This document shows positions 1 through 6,492 of a stretch of 14,477 nucleotides of DNA, piece after piece. Each line of letters begins with the position of its first letter. The first letter of the stretch is position 1. The notes beneath the pieces are model-generated. The model ran no database searches and was not told the origin of the DNA. It was given only the letters and a program-made list of their open reading frames with translations. The stretch is taken from positions 1 to 14,477 of the forward strand of contig JAGLFE010000303.1 of assembly GCA_023144675.1 (NCBI GenBank), written 5' to 3'. This DNA comes from Thiomargarita sp. (GTDB lineage Bacteria > Pseudomonadota > Gammaproteobacteria > Beggiatoales > Beggiatoaceae). Both the position numbers and the translations under genes were made by a program.

Positions 1-25
1 ATGAGATTTAATAAAGGAAAATATT

Positions 26-615
26 ATGCCATATGGTAAATTTGAATCAGTTGAGCAAGTTGCAAGTATTTTCAGTATTAAAGTAAAAGATGCTTCCATA
101 ATTAACAGTAAGAAAATAAAAATATTAGAACCATTATTCAATAATATCAAAGAAAAATTATTAGATAGTTTAAAGTTTTAGGAACGAAGCTACAATATGC
201 AATAAAGTAATTACACCCATATTAAATATAGTTGCTGAAAATAATAAACCTCTAAATGTTTGGATAGAAGAACCTTTTAATGTAGATAAGGAAAAGGACT
301 TAGTAGGAGAACCCGACTATTTAATAGATCCAGCTACTGATTATGGTAGCATGGAATTGCCACCGCTTTGTATTATAGAAGCAAAAAAGCAAGATTGGGA
401 TGACGGTTGGACATAAGATTTAGCAGAAATGGTTGCTGTTTCCATTAAAGGGGCTAATATATGTTATAGTGTTGTAACGACAGGAAAAAATATGGCAATT
501 TGCTAAATTAGAAAATAGCATTTTTATAAAAGACCCTAACCAAATATCAGCAACTAGAGAATTACAATTTGTTTTTGATACTTTAAATTGGGTATTTTCT
601 GAAATTAATAGGTGA
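26..615 (+). pseudogene. PD-(D/E)XK nuclease-like protein, broken
   Basis: Three stretches in different frames join into one protein of about 195 residues starting MPYGKF, with an AGGA ribosome site 7 bases upstream. The middle part carries GEPDYLI and then CIIEAKK, the D...ExK pattern of PD-(D/E)XK nuclease folds, followed by DLAEMVA. I recall this layout from a family of small uncharacterised proteins common in cyanobacteria and some gammaproteobacteria. Three lesions are visible: a frame change at about 178-183 after LLDSLKF, a TAA at 414-416 where the family probably has Gln before DLAEM, and one extra A in the A-run near 485-490, after which IWQFAKLENS resumes. The reading ends at TGA 613-615. 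The original function, probably nucleic-acid cleavage or binding, is inferred from the fold motif only. Confidence 0.7.
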
Positions 616-619
616 ATCT

Positions 620-827
620 ATGTTCATACTTGAAACAATGCTTGTCATAATTATCATCCCTTTTACAGCATTTATATCTCGTACTGAATTTAAATCATGG
701 TTATCAGATTATCCAATAACGTTTAAAGATACTTGGGGAACAGATAATGAAAGTCTTTAAAAGTATTTCTTGGAATGCTACCGACAAAAATATTACAGAA
801 ATTTGGAAATGGATATTTGATGATTAA
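620..827 (+). pseudogene. possible small broken gene, unrecognised
   Basis: An ATG at 620 opens 46 codons beginning MFILETMLVIIII, a hydrophobic start that could be a membrane segment or signal anchor, and stops at TAA 758. A second frame (ATG 747, stop TAA 825-827) continues with KSISWNATDKNITEIWKWIFDD. Read together with one frame change near 755 they could be one small membrane-anchored protein of about 68 residues. I do not recognise it, and neither part has a convincing ribosome site. It could be two tiny genes, one broken gene or chance open frames. Confidence 0.25.
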
Positions 828-844
828 ATTTCAATTTTTATAGC

Positions 845-1177
845 ATGAAATGGAATATAGAATACTATAACCAAACTGTAGAAAAAGCAGTTTTTCAATT
901 ACCTGATGGGTTATTGGCAAGATATTTACGTTTAACTGATTTAATGGAAGACTTTGGTTCAAATTTAGGAATGCCACATACACGCGCAATGGAGAATGGA
1001 CTTTTTGAACTTCGAGTAAAAGGCAAAGAAGGTGTAGCACGAGTGTTTTATTGTACATAAATTGGTAAAAAAATAATTATGCTTCATGTTTTTATCAAAA
1101 AAACGCAAAAAACACCTAAAAAAGAATTACAAATAGCAACCAAACGATTGTTAGAGGTAAAAAATCGTGAAACATGA
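845..1177 (+). pseudogene. RelE/HigB-like toxin with in-frame stop
   Basis: The first 71 codons (MKWNIEYYNQTVEKAV... to ARVFYCT) match the phage Gp49-like/RelE-type mRNA interferase family of type II TA systems, including LARYLRL, GMPHTRAM and LFELRVKGKEG. A TAA at 1058-1060 interrupts the frame. The same frame then continues with IGKKIIMLHVFIKKTQKTPKKE, the expected C-terminal half of the family, to TGA 1175-1177. So the full-length frame is about 110 codons with one nonsense codon, plausibly TTA (Leu) or CAA (Gln) changed to TAA. The lost half holds the basic residues that usually contact RNA, so the toxin is probably inactive. The full frame overlaps the antitoxin start by 11 bases, the normal toxin-first HigBA arrangement. 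Confidence 0.75.
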
Positions 1178-1460
1178 AGAATTAAGAGCTAAAGCAATGC
1201 AAAAAAACGGAGTTAAGGCAGAATATGAAGCTTTAGAGTTGGAATTTCATTTATTGCGAGAAATGCTTAAAACAAGACAAGAAGCAGGATTAACTCAAAC
1301 AGAAATAGCGGAAAAAATGGGAACGATTCCCTTGATAATAACAGAAATGGAATCATCATTGAGCAGTGGAAATGATAAGTATTCGCCATCATTAGCAACT
1401 TTAAAAAAGTATGCCGAGGCGGTTGATTGTCATTTGGAAATTAGCTTTATTCATAACTAG
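1167..1460 (+). CDS. HigA-like XRE-family antitoxin
   Basis: The 97-residue product has a helix-turn-helix at about residues 38-65 (GLTQTEIAEKMGT...ITEMESS) and the family ending SPSLATLKKYAEAV...LEISF. It is the usual antitoxin partner of the preceding HigB-like toxin: it would bind the toxin and repress its own promoter. The start is GTG at 1167, supported by AGAGG at 1153-1157 nine bases upstream and by the family N-terminus MKHEEL. The recognition-helix region (TIPLIITEMESSLSSGND) is less regular than usual, so DNA binding may be altered. The frame is intact although its toxin is broken, a common end state because loss of the toxin is harmless. Confidence 0.8.
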   Translation: MKHEELRAKAMQKNGVKAEYEALELEFHLLREMLKTRQEAGLTQTEIAEKMGTIPLIITEMESSLSSGNDKYSPSLATLKKYAEAVDCHLEISFIHN

Positions 1461-1510
1461 TATTTAATTCTCAAACTAAAAACAAACCTAAAATTAGGAG
1501 ATATTTATTT

Positions 1511-1666
1511 ATGCGTGAAAAAATCAAACTGGTTTCTTCTGCCAAGACGGGACATTATTATACAACAACCAAAAATAAGCGAACTATGACGGACAAATTA
1601 GTGATGAAAAAATTTGACCCAGTTATTCGTAAACATGTTGAATATAAAGAATCTAAAATTAAATAA
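1511..1666 (+). CDS. rpmG: 50S ribosomal protein L33
   Basis: A 51-residue frame reads MREKIKLVSSAKTGHYYTTT, then NKRTM, KKFDPVIRKHV and YKESKIK. This is the full length and characteristic sequence of L33, a small basic protein of the large ribosomal subunit near the E site. It has no cysteines, so it is the zinc-free form. AGGAG at 1496-1500 lies 10 bases before the ATG. In most gammaproteobacteria rpmG follows rpmB (L28) directly. Here no rpmB is visible upstream, where decayed TA genes stand instead. pgk starts 14 bases after the stop with its own AGGAG, so rpmG and pgk are probably co-transcribed. Confidence 0.95.
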   Translation: MREKIKLVSSAKTGHYYTTTKNKRTMTDKLVMKKFDPVIRKHVEYKESKIK

Positions 1667-1680
1667 AGGAGAATAAATTT

Positions 1681-2868
1681 ATGGCTATTATTAAAATGAC
1701 GGATTTAGATTTATTTGGTAAACGGGTATTAATTCGTGAGGATTTAAATGTGCCTTTGAAAGATGGCAAAGTATCCAGCGATATTCGTATTCGCGCCTCG
1801 TTGCCTACCATACAACACGCCATTAAATCTGGTGCCAAAGTCATGTTGATGTCGCATTTAGGTCGTCCAACAGAAGGTGAATTTGATGCTAGAGCTTCAA
1901 TGGCTCCTGTTGCAACACATTTGGAAGGTTTATTAGGTCAACCAGTTAAATTAGTTAAAGATTGGTTGGATGGTGTAGAAATCGGTGCGGGTGAAGTTGT
2001 ATTGTGCGAAAATGTACGCTTTAATAAAGGCGAAAAGAAGAACGATGACGCTTTGTCAAAGAAAATGGCGGCTTTATGCGATGTTTACGTCATGGATGCT
2101 TTTGGAACTGCTCACCGGGCGCAAGCTTCAACTCATGGAGTAGCTAAATATGCACCAGTTGCCTGTGCTGGTCCTTTATTAGCTAATGAATTAGAAGCCT
2201 TGGGTAAAGCTTTGGATAATCCAAAACGTCCAATGGTTGCCATTGTCGGTGGTTCTAAAGTTTCCACCAAATTGACGGTATTAGAATCTCTTTCTAAAAT
2301 CGTTGATCAATTAATCGTCGGTGGTGGAATTGCTAATACTTTTATTGCTGCCGAAGGTCATAATGTCGGTAAATCATTATATGAAGCGGATTTAGTTGAA
2401 GAAGCAAAAAAATTATCCGCCGCCGCAAAATCTGCTGGAGGCAATATCCCTGTACCTACTGATGTAGTAGTTGGGAAAATCAGTCCTTTCGAGCAAGCCG
2501 ATGCCACCGCCACTTTGAAACCAGCTAATGAAGTCGCTGATGACGAAATGATTTTTGATGTGGGACCAGATACCTCAGCCCAACTTGCTGAAATTATTAA
2601 AAATGCTGGCACAATTGTGTGGAATGGACCAGTTGGCGTGTTTGAATACGACCAATTTGCTGCGGGAACTAAAGCTTTAGCCGAAGCCATTGCCGAAAGT
2701 AGTGCTTTTTCAATTGCTGGTGGTGGAGATACTTTAGCCGCCGTAGATAAATATGGAGTAAAAGATAAAGTTTCTTATATTTCTACTGGTGGTGGTGCTT
2801 TCTTAGAATTTTTGGAAGGCAAGAAATTACCGGCAGTTGCTATTCTTGAAGAACGTGGAACAGCATAA
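1681..2868 (+). CDS. pgk: phosphoglycerate kinase
   Basis: Phosphoglycerate kinase transfers phosphate between 1,3-bisphosphoglycerate and ADP in cytosolic glycolysis, gluconeogenesis or the Calvin cycle. The 395-residue length is normal. The substrate-binding N-lobe shows REDLNVP (19-25), MSHLGRP (57-63), ENVRF (110-114) and DAFGTAHR (139-146). The hinge and nucleotide lobe show GGSKVSTK (190-197), WNGPVGVFE (314-322) and GGGDT (347-351). All conserved arginines and lysines expected from these motifs are present. The start is set by AGGAG at 1667-1671 and the typical N-terminus MAIIKMTDLDL. It sits 14 bases after rpmG. Pyruvate kinase follows but is separated by about 1.1 kb of accessory sequence, so a former pgk-pyk cluster may have been split. 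Confidence 0.98.
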   Translation: MAIIKMTDLDLFGKRVLIREDLNVPLKDGKVSSDIRIRASLPTIQHAIKSGAKVMLMSHLGRPTEGEFDARASMAPVATHLEGLLGQPVKLVKDWLDGVEIGAGEVVLCENVRFNKGEKKNDDALSKKMAALCDVYVMDAFGTAHRAQASTHGVAKYAPVACAGPLLANELEALGKALDNPKRPMVAIVGGSKVSTKLTVLESLSKIVDQLIVGGGIANTFIAAEGHNVGKSLYEADLVEEAKKLSAAAKSAGGNIPVPTDVVVGKISPFEQADATATLKPANEVADDEMIFDVGPDTSAQLAEIIKNAGTIVWNGPVGVFEYDQFAAGTKALAEAIAESSAFSIAGGGDTLAAVDKYGVKDKVSYISTGGGAFLEFLEGKKLPAVAILEERGTA

Positions 2869-2965
2869 GTATTTATAATATTCAGCTTGATTCTAATGTC
2901 TGAAGCATTATTTTAGAGCAATTTTCATTGTATAATGTTATTAACATGAAACCAAAAATTTACAT

Positions 2966-2994
2966 TTGACAAAAGGTAGTTTATCTGCCATAAT
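2966..2994 (+). promoter_or_regulatory. sigma-70-type promoter
   Basis: TTGACA (2966-2971, a perfect -35) is followed after exactly 17 bases by CATAAT (2989-2994, one mismatch to TATAAT). This is the best promoter match I noticed in the window. It predicts a transcript starting near 3001, immediately before the GC-elevated hairpin segment. Confidence 0.6.
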
Positions 2995-3000
2995 TAATAC

Positions 3001-3130
3001 AAAAGGTGTAGCAGAGATGCTCAACGAGCATGACACCACATAACCAGTAAGGTCGAGGCAGTGTCCGGTAATGATGTTCTGAATCCAAGTTTATCTTGGC
3101 GAAGGTTCCTTAGTTGGAGCCTTTGTTATT
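3001..3130 (+). ncRNA. candidate structured RNA or leader
   Basis: By hand count 3001-3120 has 56 G+C of 120 (47%), against about 27% in the 60 bases at 2881-2940 and 28% at 3121-3180. Three hairpins can be drawn. The first is ATGCTC (3017-3022)/GAGCAT (3026-3031), enclosed by GGTGT (3005-3009)/ACACC (3033-3037). The second is CCAAG (3085-3089)/CTTGG (3095-3099). The third is AAGGTTCC (3102-3109)/GGAGCCTT (3116-3123), with one G-U pair. A near-consensus promoter ends six bases before 3001. No open frame of note crosses it. I cannot match it to a known RNA family. It could be a free small RNA, or a regulatory leader for the gene starting at 3158. Confidence 0.45.
3102..3130 (+). terminator. 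terminator-like hairpin
   Basis: An 8-bp stem (AAGGTTCC/GGAGCCTT, loop TTAGTT) is followed by TGTTATTTC. The U tract is interrupted, so termination would be partial at best. It stands between the promoter at 2966 and the gene at 3158, where attenuation or a free RNA 3' end would be placed. Confidence 0.4.
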
Positions 3131-3157
3131 TCTACCACATGAAAAAATCTTTTGTAG

Positions 3158-3707
3158 ATGTCAAAACCGCTATTTAATCTTCCCGACAAAAATTATCAGT
3201 TTTGGAAAGAATTCACTCCTGAAGGCAAAGCATTTGCTTTTGATCATTTAAACGCCTGTAAGTACATTTTTAAACATCCTGAAAGAAAAGTATACGCTTT
3301 ACTTTACATTTTCACATCATGTTTTTACTAAGCGGTATGATATCTCTAGTAACCCTGATAAAAATAGAATTTATCTTTTTCCTACAGAAGATTTAAGGTT
3401 GTTTGATGAGAAAAGGTATGAACTATCTAAACACCTTCCTGAAATTGTCAAAACATTACCAGATCAGTTTTGTTATCATGGGGGTTACAGTAGATATTGT
3501 AGCTGTAAAATTCAAAAACCAAATACTTATGAGAAGATGTATTATCAAGTCGTTTATCGCACATGGAAGGAACGAGGAAAAATGCGTTTTCACATTGAGA
3601 GCGCTTATCCATTGGAAGGTAAATTAGGCAAGGTAAAAAAAGTCAATTTTTGGGTTATTTGCTATAATTTATTAAAAGGTAAGAACTTACCTAAACCTGC
3701 AAGATGA
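3158..3707 (+). pseudogene. unrecognised protein, frameshifted
   Basis: Two frames join into one protein of about 183 residues. The first starts at ATG 3158 (MSKPLFNLPDKNYQFWKEF...) and runs into a TAA at 3329. The second, one base on, continues FSHHVFTKRYDISSNPDKN...RIYLFPTEDLRLFDEKRYELSKHLPEIVKTLP and ends ...FWVICYNLLKGKNLPKPAR at TGA 3705. The frame change lies at about 3297-3312. The C-terminal 102 codons alone could start at TTG 3399, but the upstream part reads as genuine protein. It resembles uncharacterised bacterial proteins with a central SHH motif and an RYELSKHLP motif, but I cannot name the family. No signal peptide or membrane segment is seen. It lies downstream of the candidate RNA element and may be controlled by it. 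Confidence 0.55.
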
Positions 3708-3980
3708 TATAAACGGCTAACAATAACATTAATACTCGGGTTATGTAATATGGACTTGGCTTTAACTAATAAGACGTATAAGCGAAGCGTCATACACCAA
3801 ATCCTTGCTAATTTATAAATTAGAACTCAATAAAACTTAAAACTAAACATCATGAGTATATAAAGATGCTTGCTGATATAAACAAAAAAAGCAAGCTAAC
3901 AAATCCATCGCACCTGACCTCGCATACGTTCATCGGGTGAATTCTATAGTTCACAATTAACAATTCACACAAATAATCCC
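3708..3980. other. intergenic region before pyk
   Basis: No gene is visible in this 273-base gap. It holds a perfect 16-base palindrome (CTAATTTATAAATTAG, 3807-3822) and a possible stem GCTTGC (3868-3873)/GCAAGC (3891-3896) with a 17-base loop. Just before pyk is a short repetitive stretch made of TTCACA/AATTAACAATTCACA units (3951-3970). I see no ribosome site next to the pyk ATG and no clear promoter. Confidence 0.5.
3807..3822. repeat. perfect 16-base palindrome
   Basis: CTAATTTATAAATTAG is a complete inverted repeat without a spacer. It could be an operator or a chance AT palindrome. It is not followed by a T-run. Confidence 0.35.
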
Positions 3981-5423
3981 ATGCTTAGAAGAACTAAAAT
4001 TATTGCTACTTTAGGACCTGCTACCGATGATCCTAAAATACTAGATAAAATGATTCAAGCTGGTTTAAATGTAGTACGCTTGAATTTTTCACATGGAACG
4101 ACTGAAAGCCATCAACGTCGCTTAGATTTAGTACGTGAACGTGCGGAATTAAATGGTCGTCCCATCGGAGTAATACTTGATTTACAAGGTCCTAAAATTC
4201 GGATTGAAAAGTTTGTGGACGGTAAAATCACCTTAAATGAAGACGATAAATTTACCCTAGATGCCACTCTTCCTAGTGATGAAGGTTCTCAAGAACGGGT
4301 GGGGATTACTTACAAGCAACTACCAAAAGATGTGCAATGTGGTGATACTTTGCTTTTAGATGATGGCAGAATTTGCTTAGATGTTAAAGAAGTTGTTGAA
4401 ACTCAAATTCATTGCAAAGTTATAATTGGGGGTGTTTTATCCAATCACAAGGGGATTAATCGTCAAGGTGGTGGACTTTCCGCTGCTGCCCTCACTCACA
4501 AAGATAGGGTTGATATTGTAACTGCAGCTGAAATGCAAGTGGACTATGTTGCGATTTCATTTCCCCGTTCAGCCGATGATATTCATGAAGCACGGAAATT
4601 ATTGCAAGCAGCGGGTGGAAAATGTTCTATTATCGCTAAAATTGAGCGGGCAGAAGCATTAAAGAATCACGAAGAAATTATCAAAGCTTCCGATGCGATT
4701 ATGATTGCACGCGGGGATTTAGGCGTTGAAATTGGAGATGCTAATTTACCTCCAACGCAAAAACTCTTAACCAAAAGTGCGCGTAATCTCAATAAAATCG
4801 TGATTACCGCAACCCAAATGATGGAATCAATGATTGAAAATGCGATTCCAACTCGTGCCGAAGTGTCAGATGTAGCTAATGCAGTGTTTGATGGAACCGA
4901 TGCTGTAATGTTGTCAGCGGAAACTGCAGTTGGTAAACATCCACATCGGGCAATTAAAGCTATGGATCGGGTTTGTCTTGAAGCGGAAAAACAACCAATG
5001 ATACGAATATCCAAACATCGTTTAGACACCAAATTTGGGCATATTGATGAAGCGGTAGCAATGGCAAGTATGTATGCAGCTAATCACTTGAATATCACCG
5101 CAATTGCCGCTTTAACTGAGTCTGGCGCAACTGCTTTATGGATGTCGCGAATTAATTCTAGTCTGCCTATTTTTGCACTCTCTAGTCATGCTGATACCCG
5201 CAGTAAAGTTACTCTATTTCGTGGTGTTTATCCGATTGAGTTTAATGAAATTACTGAAATTGATGATACCGCACAGGCTAATCAACTCATGGTGAATGAG
5301 ATTCTTAAACTCGGCGCAGCTAGTGAAGGTGATTTGATTATCATTACGAAAGGCGATTTGAAAGGTATTTCAGGCGGTACTAATTCAATGAAAATTGTTT
5401 GTGTTGGGAAAAGTTTAGTGTAA
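3981..5423 (+). CDS. pyk: pyruvate kinase
   Basis: Pyruvate kinase makes pyruvate and ATP from phosphoenolpyruvate, the last step of cytosolic glycolysis. The 480-residue length and the N-terminus LRRTKIIATLGPATDDP point to the PykA (type II) branch. Seen in order: NFSHG (35-39), DLQGPKIR (67-74), the active-site signature AKIERAEAL (219-227, catalytic Lys220 and metal ligand Glu222), MIARGDLGVEIG (241-252), TATQMMESM (276-284) and DGTDAVMLSAETAVG (304-318). The C-terminal regulatory domain ends GGTNSMKIVCVGKSLV. The ATG at 3981 fits the family start, but no Shine-Dalgarno sequence precedes it (AAATAATCCC), which is odd for a well-expressed gene. The last 45 bases recur at 6391-6435. Confidence 0.98.
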   Translation: MLRRTKIIATLGPATDDPKILDKMIQAGLNVVRLNFSHGTTESHQRRLDLVRERAELNGRPIGVILDLQGPKIRIEKFVDGKITLNEDDKFTLDATLPSDEGSQERVGITYKQLPKDVQCGDTLLLDDGRICLDVKEVVETQIHCKVIIGGVLSNHKGINRQGGGLSAAALTHKDRVDIVTAAEMQVDYVAISFPRSADDIHEARKLLQAAGGKCSIIAKIERAEALKNHEEIIKASDAIMIARGDLGVEIGDANLPPTQKLLTKSARNLNKIVITATQMMESMIENAIPTRAEVSDVANAVFDGTDAVMLSAETAVGKHPHRAIKAMDRVCLEAEKQPMIRISKHRLDTKFGHIDEAVAMASMYAANHLNITAIAALTESGATALWMSRINSSLPIFALSSHADTRSKVTLFRGVYPIEFNEITEIDDTAQANQLMVNEILKLGAASEGDLIIITKGDLKGISGGTNSMKIVCVGKSLV

Positions 5424-5426
5424 GTT
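5382..5426 (+). repeat. pyk 3'-end direct repeat, copy 1
   Basis: These 45 bases encode the last residues of pyruvate kinase (NSMKIVCVGKSLV), its stop and three more bases. Copy 2 is at 6391-6435, offset by 1009 bases, with 43 of 45 positions identical. The two differences (5411 A/G, 5417 A/G) are synonymous third positions. Confidence 0.9.
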
Positions 5427-5431
5427 ATAAC

Positions 5432-5460
5432 AAATTATTTATATATGTATTAAATAATTT
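5432..5460. promoter_or_regulatory. inverted repeat upstream of vapB-like gene
   Basis: AAATTATTT (5432-5440) and AAATAATTT (5452-5460) are perfect 9-base inverted arms separated by 11 bases, ending 13 bases before the AGGAG of the antitoxin gene. TA operons are usually autorepressed at such repeats, so an operator is plausible. It might instead act as a weak, all-AT hairpin behind pyk. Confidence 0.35.
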
Positions 5461-5485
5461 TAACCAAAATAAAAGGAGTTAAAAA

Positions 5486-5770
5486 TTGTCGCAAAATATC
5501 ATGGCTGTATATGAACATGGGATTTTACGTCCGCTAGAGCCTTTAATTTTATCTGAAAAACAAATGGTTAGGATTCAAGTTGAACCTGAAAAACAAATTG
5601 ATACTGTTTACCAATTTCTGATTAATATGGGTTGGTTAACCCCACCATTTGGTCAATCAAAAGTAAAACCCGTACCTTTGAAAGAACGTAATCGGGTTGC
5701 CGACATTCTTGGAAAAGCAGTCAAAAAGCCGGTTTCGGAAATGATTATTGAAGATCGAGGTAAATGGTGA
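5486..5770 (+). CDS. VapB-type antitoxin, AF2212-like family
   Basis: The 94-residue product starts MAVYEHGILRPLEPLILSEKQMVRIQVEP once past a short leader, the signature of the AF2212-like/DUF104 antitoxin family that pairs with PIN-domain toxins. This N-terminal half forms the DNA-binding dimer in such families, and the variable C-terminus (from about residue 60) would wrap the toxin. The start is TTG at 5486: AAAAGGAG ends 7 bases before it, whereas the ATG at 5501 is 22 bases from that site. The stop TGA (5768-5770) overlaps the toxin start by 7 bases, so the two are translationally coupled. It begins about 60 bases after pyk, inside the segment bounded by the pyk 3'-end repeats. Confidence 0.8.
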   Translation: MSQNIMAVYEHGILRPLEPLILSEKQMVRIQVEPEKQIDTVYQFLINMGWLTPPFGQSKVKPVPLKERNRVADILGKAVKKPVSEMIIEDRGKW

Positions 5771-6228
5771 AAACGTATTTCTTCGATACAAGTGCGTTAG
5801 TCAAGCGATACATTACTGAAATCGGTTCACAATGGGTGCGAACTTTAGATGATCTACAGGCGGGAAATAAAATCATTGTTGCTCGAATTACATGGGTTGA
5901 GATGTTAAGTGCATTTTCAAGATTGAAGCGTGAAAGTGTACTTGATACAGCAGATTTCAATACAGTTTTACAAGCTTTTGAGTATGATTGGGACACCCAA
6001 TATCAGATAGTTGAGTTTGATAAATCATTGGCAGAACAAGCGGGTGAACTCGTAAAAAGGCATCCATTGCGTGCATACGACAGTGTTCAATTAGCTTCAG
6101 CATTGAAGATTTATCAAATTCATACGCAAGTTGCCTCTGAACTTTTTACCTTTGTGTCTGCTGATGATCGATTATTGAATATTGCAAAACTTGAGAATAT
6201 GCAAGTCGAAAATCCGTTGGAGCATTAA
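5764..6228 (+). CDS. vapC: VapC-type PIN-domain ribonuclease toxin
   Basis: A 154-residue PIN domain protein starting MVKTYFFDTSALVKRY. The acidic metal-binding set expected of a VapC RNase is present: Asp8 (FFDTSAL), Glu46 (WVEML), Asp106 (YDSVQLAS) and Asp134/135 (SADDRLL). Such toxins cut tRNA or rRNA and stop translation when freed from the antitoxin. Length is normal and the frame is unbroken, so of the TA loci here this one looks functional. The start ATG at 5764 overlaps the antitoxin end; a GTG follows immediately and could also serve. The RNA target cannot be told from sequence. Confidence 0.88.
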   Translation: MVKTYFFDTSALVKRYITEIGSQWVRTLDDLQAGNKIIVARITWVEMLSAFSRLKRESVLDTADFNTVLQAFEYDWDTQYQIVEFDKSLAEQAGELVKRHPLRAYDSVQLASALKIYQIHTQVASELFTFVSADDRLLNIAKLENMQVENPLEH

Positions 6229-6238
6229 AATTACATAA

Positions 6239-6400
6239 GAAGTTTTAACAAAAACAAAACTTACCAAAGGTACATTTACTAAACAACCGTATTTAGGGGA
6301 CTTAGCTGTAAAATTATTTAGGATGACTGCTGGAACTAAACTAAATTTACCTCGACACCCGCCGCATGAACGATTGGAATTTAACTCGTCAATTCAATGA
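6239..6400 (+). pseudogene. orphan coding remnant, unrecognised
   Basis: An open stretch of 53 codons without a good start reads EVLTKTKLTKGTFTKQPY, then LGDLAVKLFRMTAGTKL and NLPRHPPHERLEF, before stopping at TGA 6398. The composition is protein-like and the RHPPHE segment looks like part of a real domain, but I cannot place it. It breaks off where the second copy of the pyk 3' end begins (6391), so it is probably the cut edge of a gene carried by the inserted segment. Confidence 0.35.
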
Positions 6401-6435
6401 AAATTGTTTGTGTTGGGAAGAGTTTGGTGTAAGTT
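6391..6435 (+). repeat. pyk 3'-end direct repeat, copy 2
   Basis: This is a detached copy of the end of pyk: it still encodes NSMKIVCVGKSLV and a TAA (6430-6432). It differs from copy 1 only at 6420 (G for A, Lys codon) and 6426 (G for A, Leu codon), both silent. The sequence before 6391 is unrelated to pyk. This is the pattern left when an element integrates at a gene's 3' end, or by a partial duplication. Confidence 0.85.
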
Positions 6436-6492
6436 TAAGCATATTTATCATATATTATTATAATTCCAATAGAAAAAAATCAACAATTTAAA

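Noticed and set aside
2358..2690. Long open frame on the minus strand inside pgk
   Set aside because: It lies wholly within a certain gene and has no family-like sequence; it is an antisense shadow. The same applies to minus-strand frames within pyk (4667-5032), vapC (5745-5996) and the HigB region (831-1058), and to plus-strand frames at 8797-8982 and 10106-10324.
3041..3090. Resemblance of AACCAG...GGTC...TCCGG to the 4.5S/SRP RNA core
   Set aside because: The order and spacing of the conserved bases are wrong and the GGAA-type loop is absent. A real SRP RNA would show the core almost unchanged.
3001..3130. tRNA or known riboswitch in the hairpin-rich segment
   Set aside because: No cloverleaf with a proper T-arm can be drawn, and none of the core sequences of the common riboswitch classes I know is present.
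3403..3627. Alternative 74-codon plus-strand frame overlapping the unknown gene
   Set aside because: It overlaps the 3399-3707 frame, which continues the upstream protein and has the more protein-like sequence.
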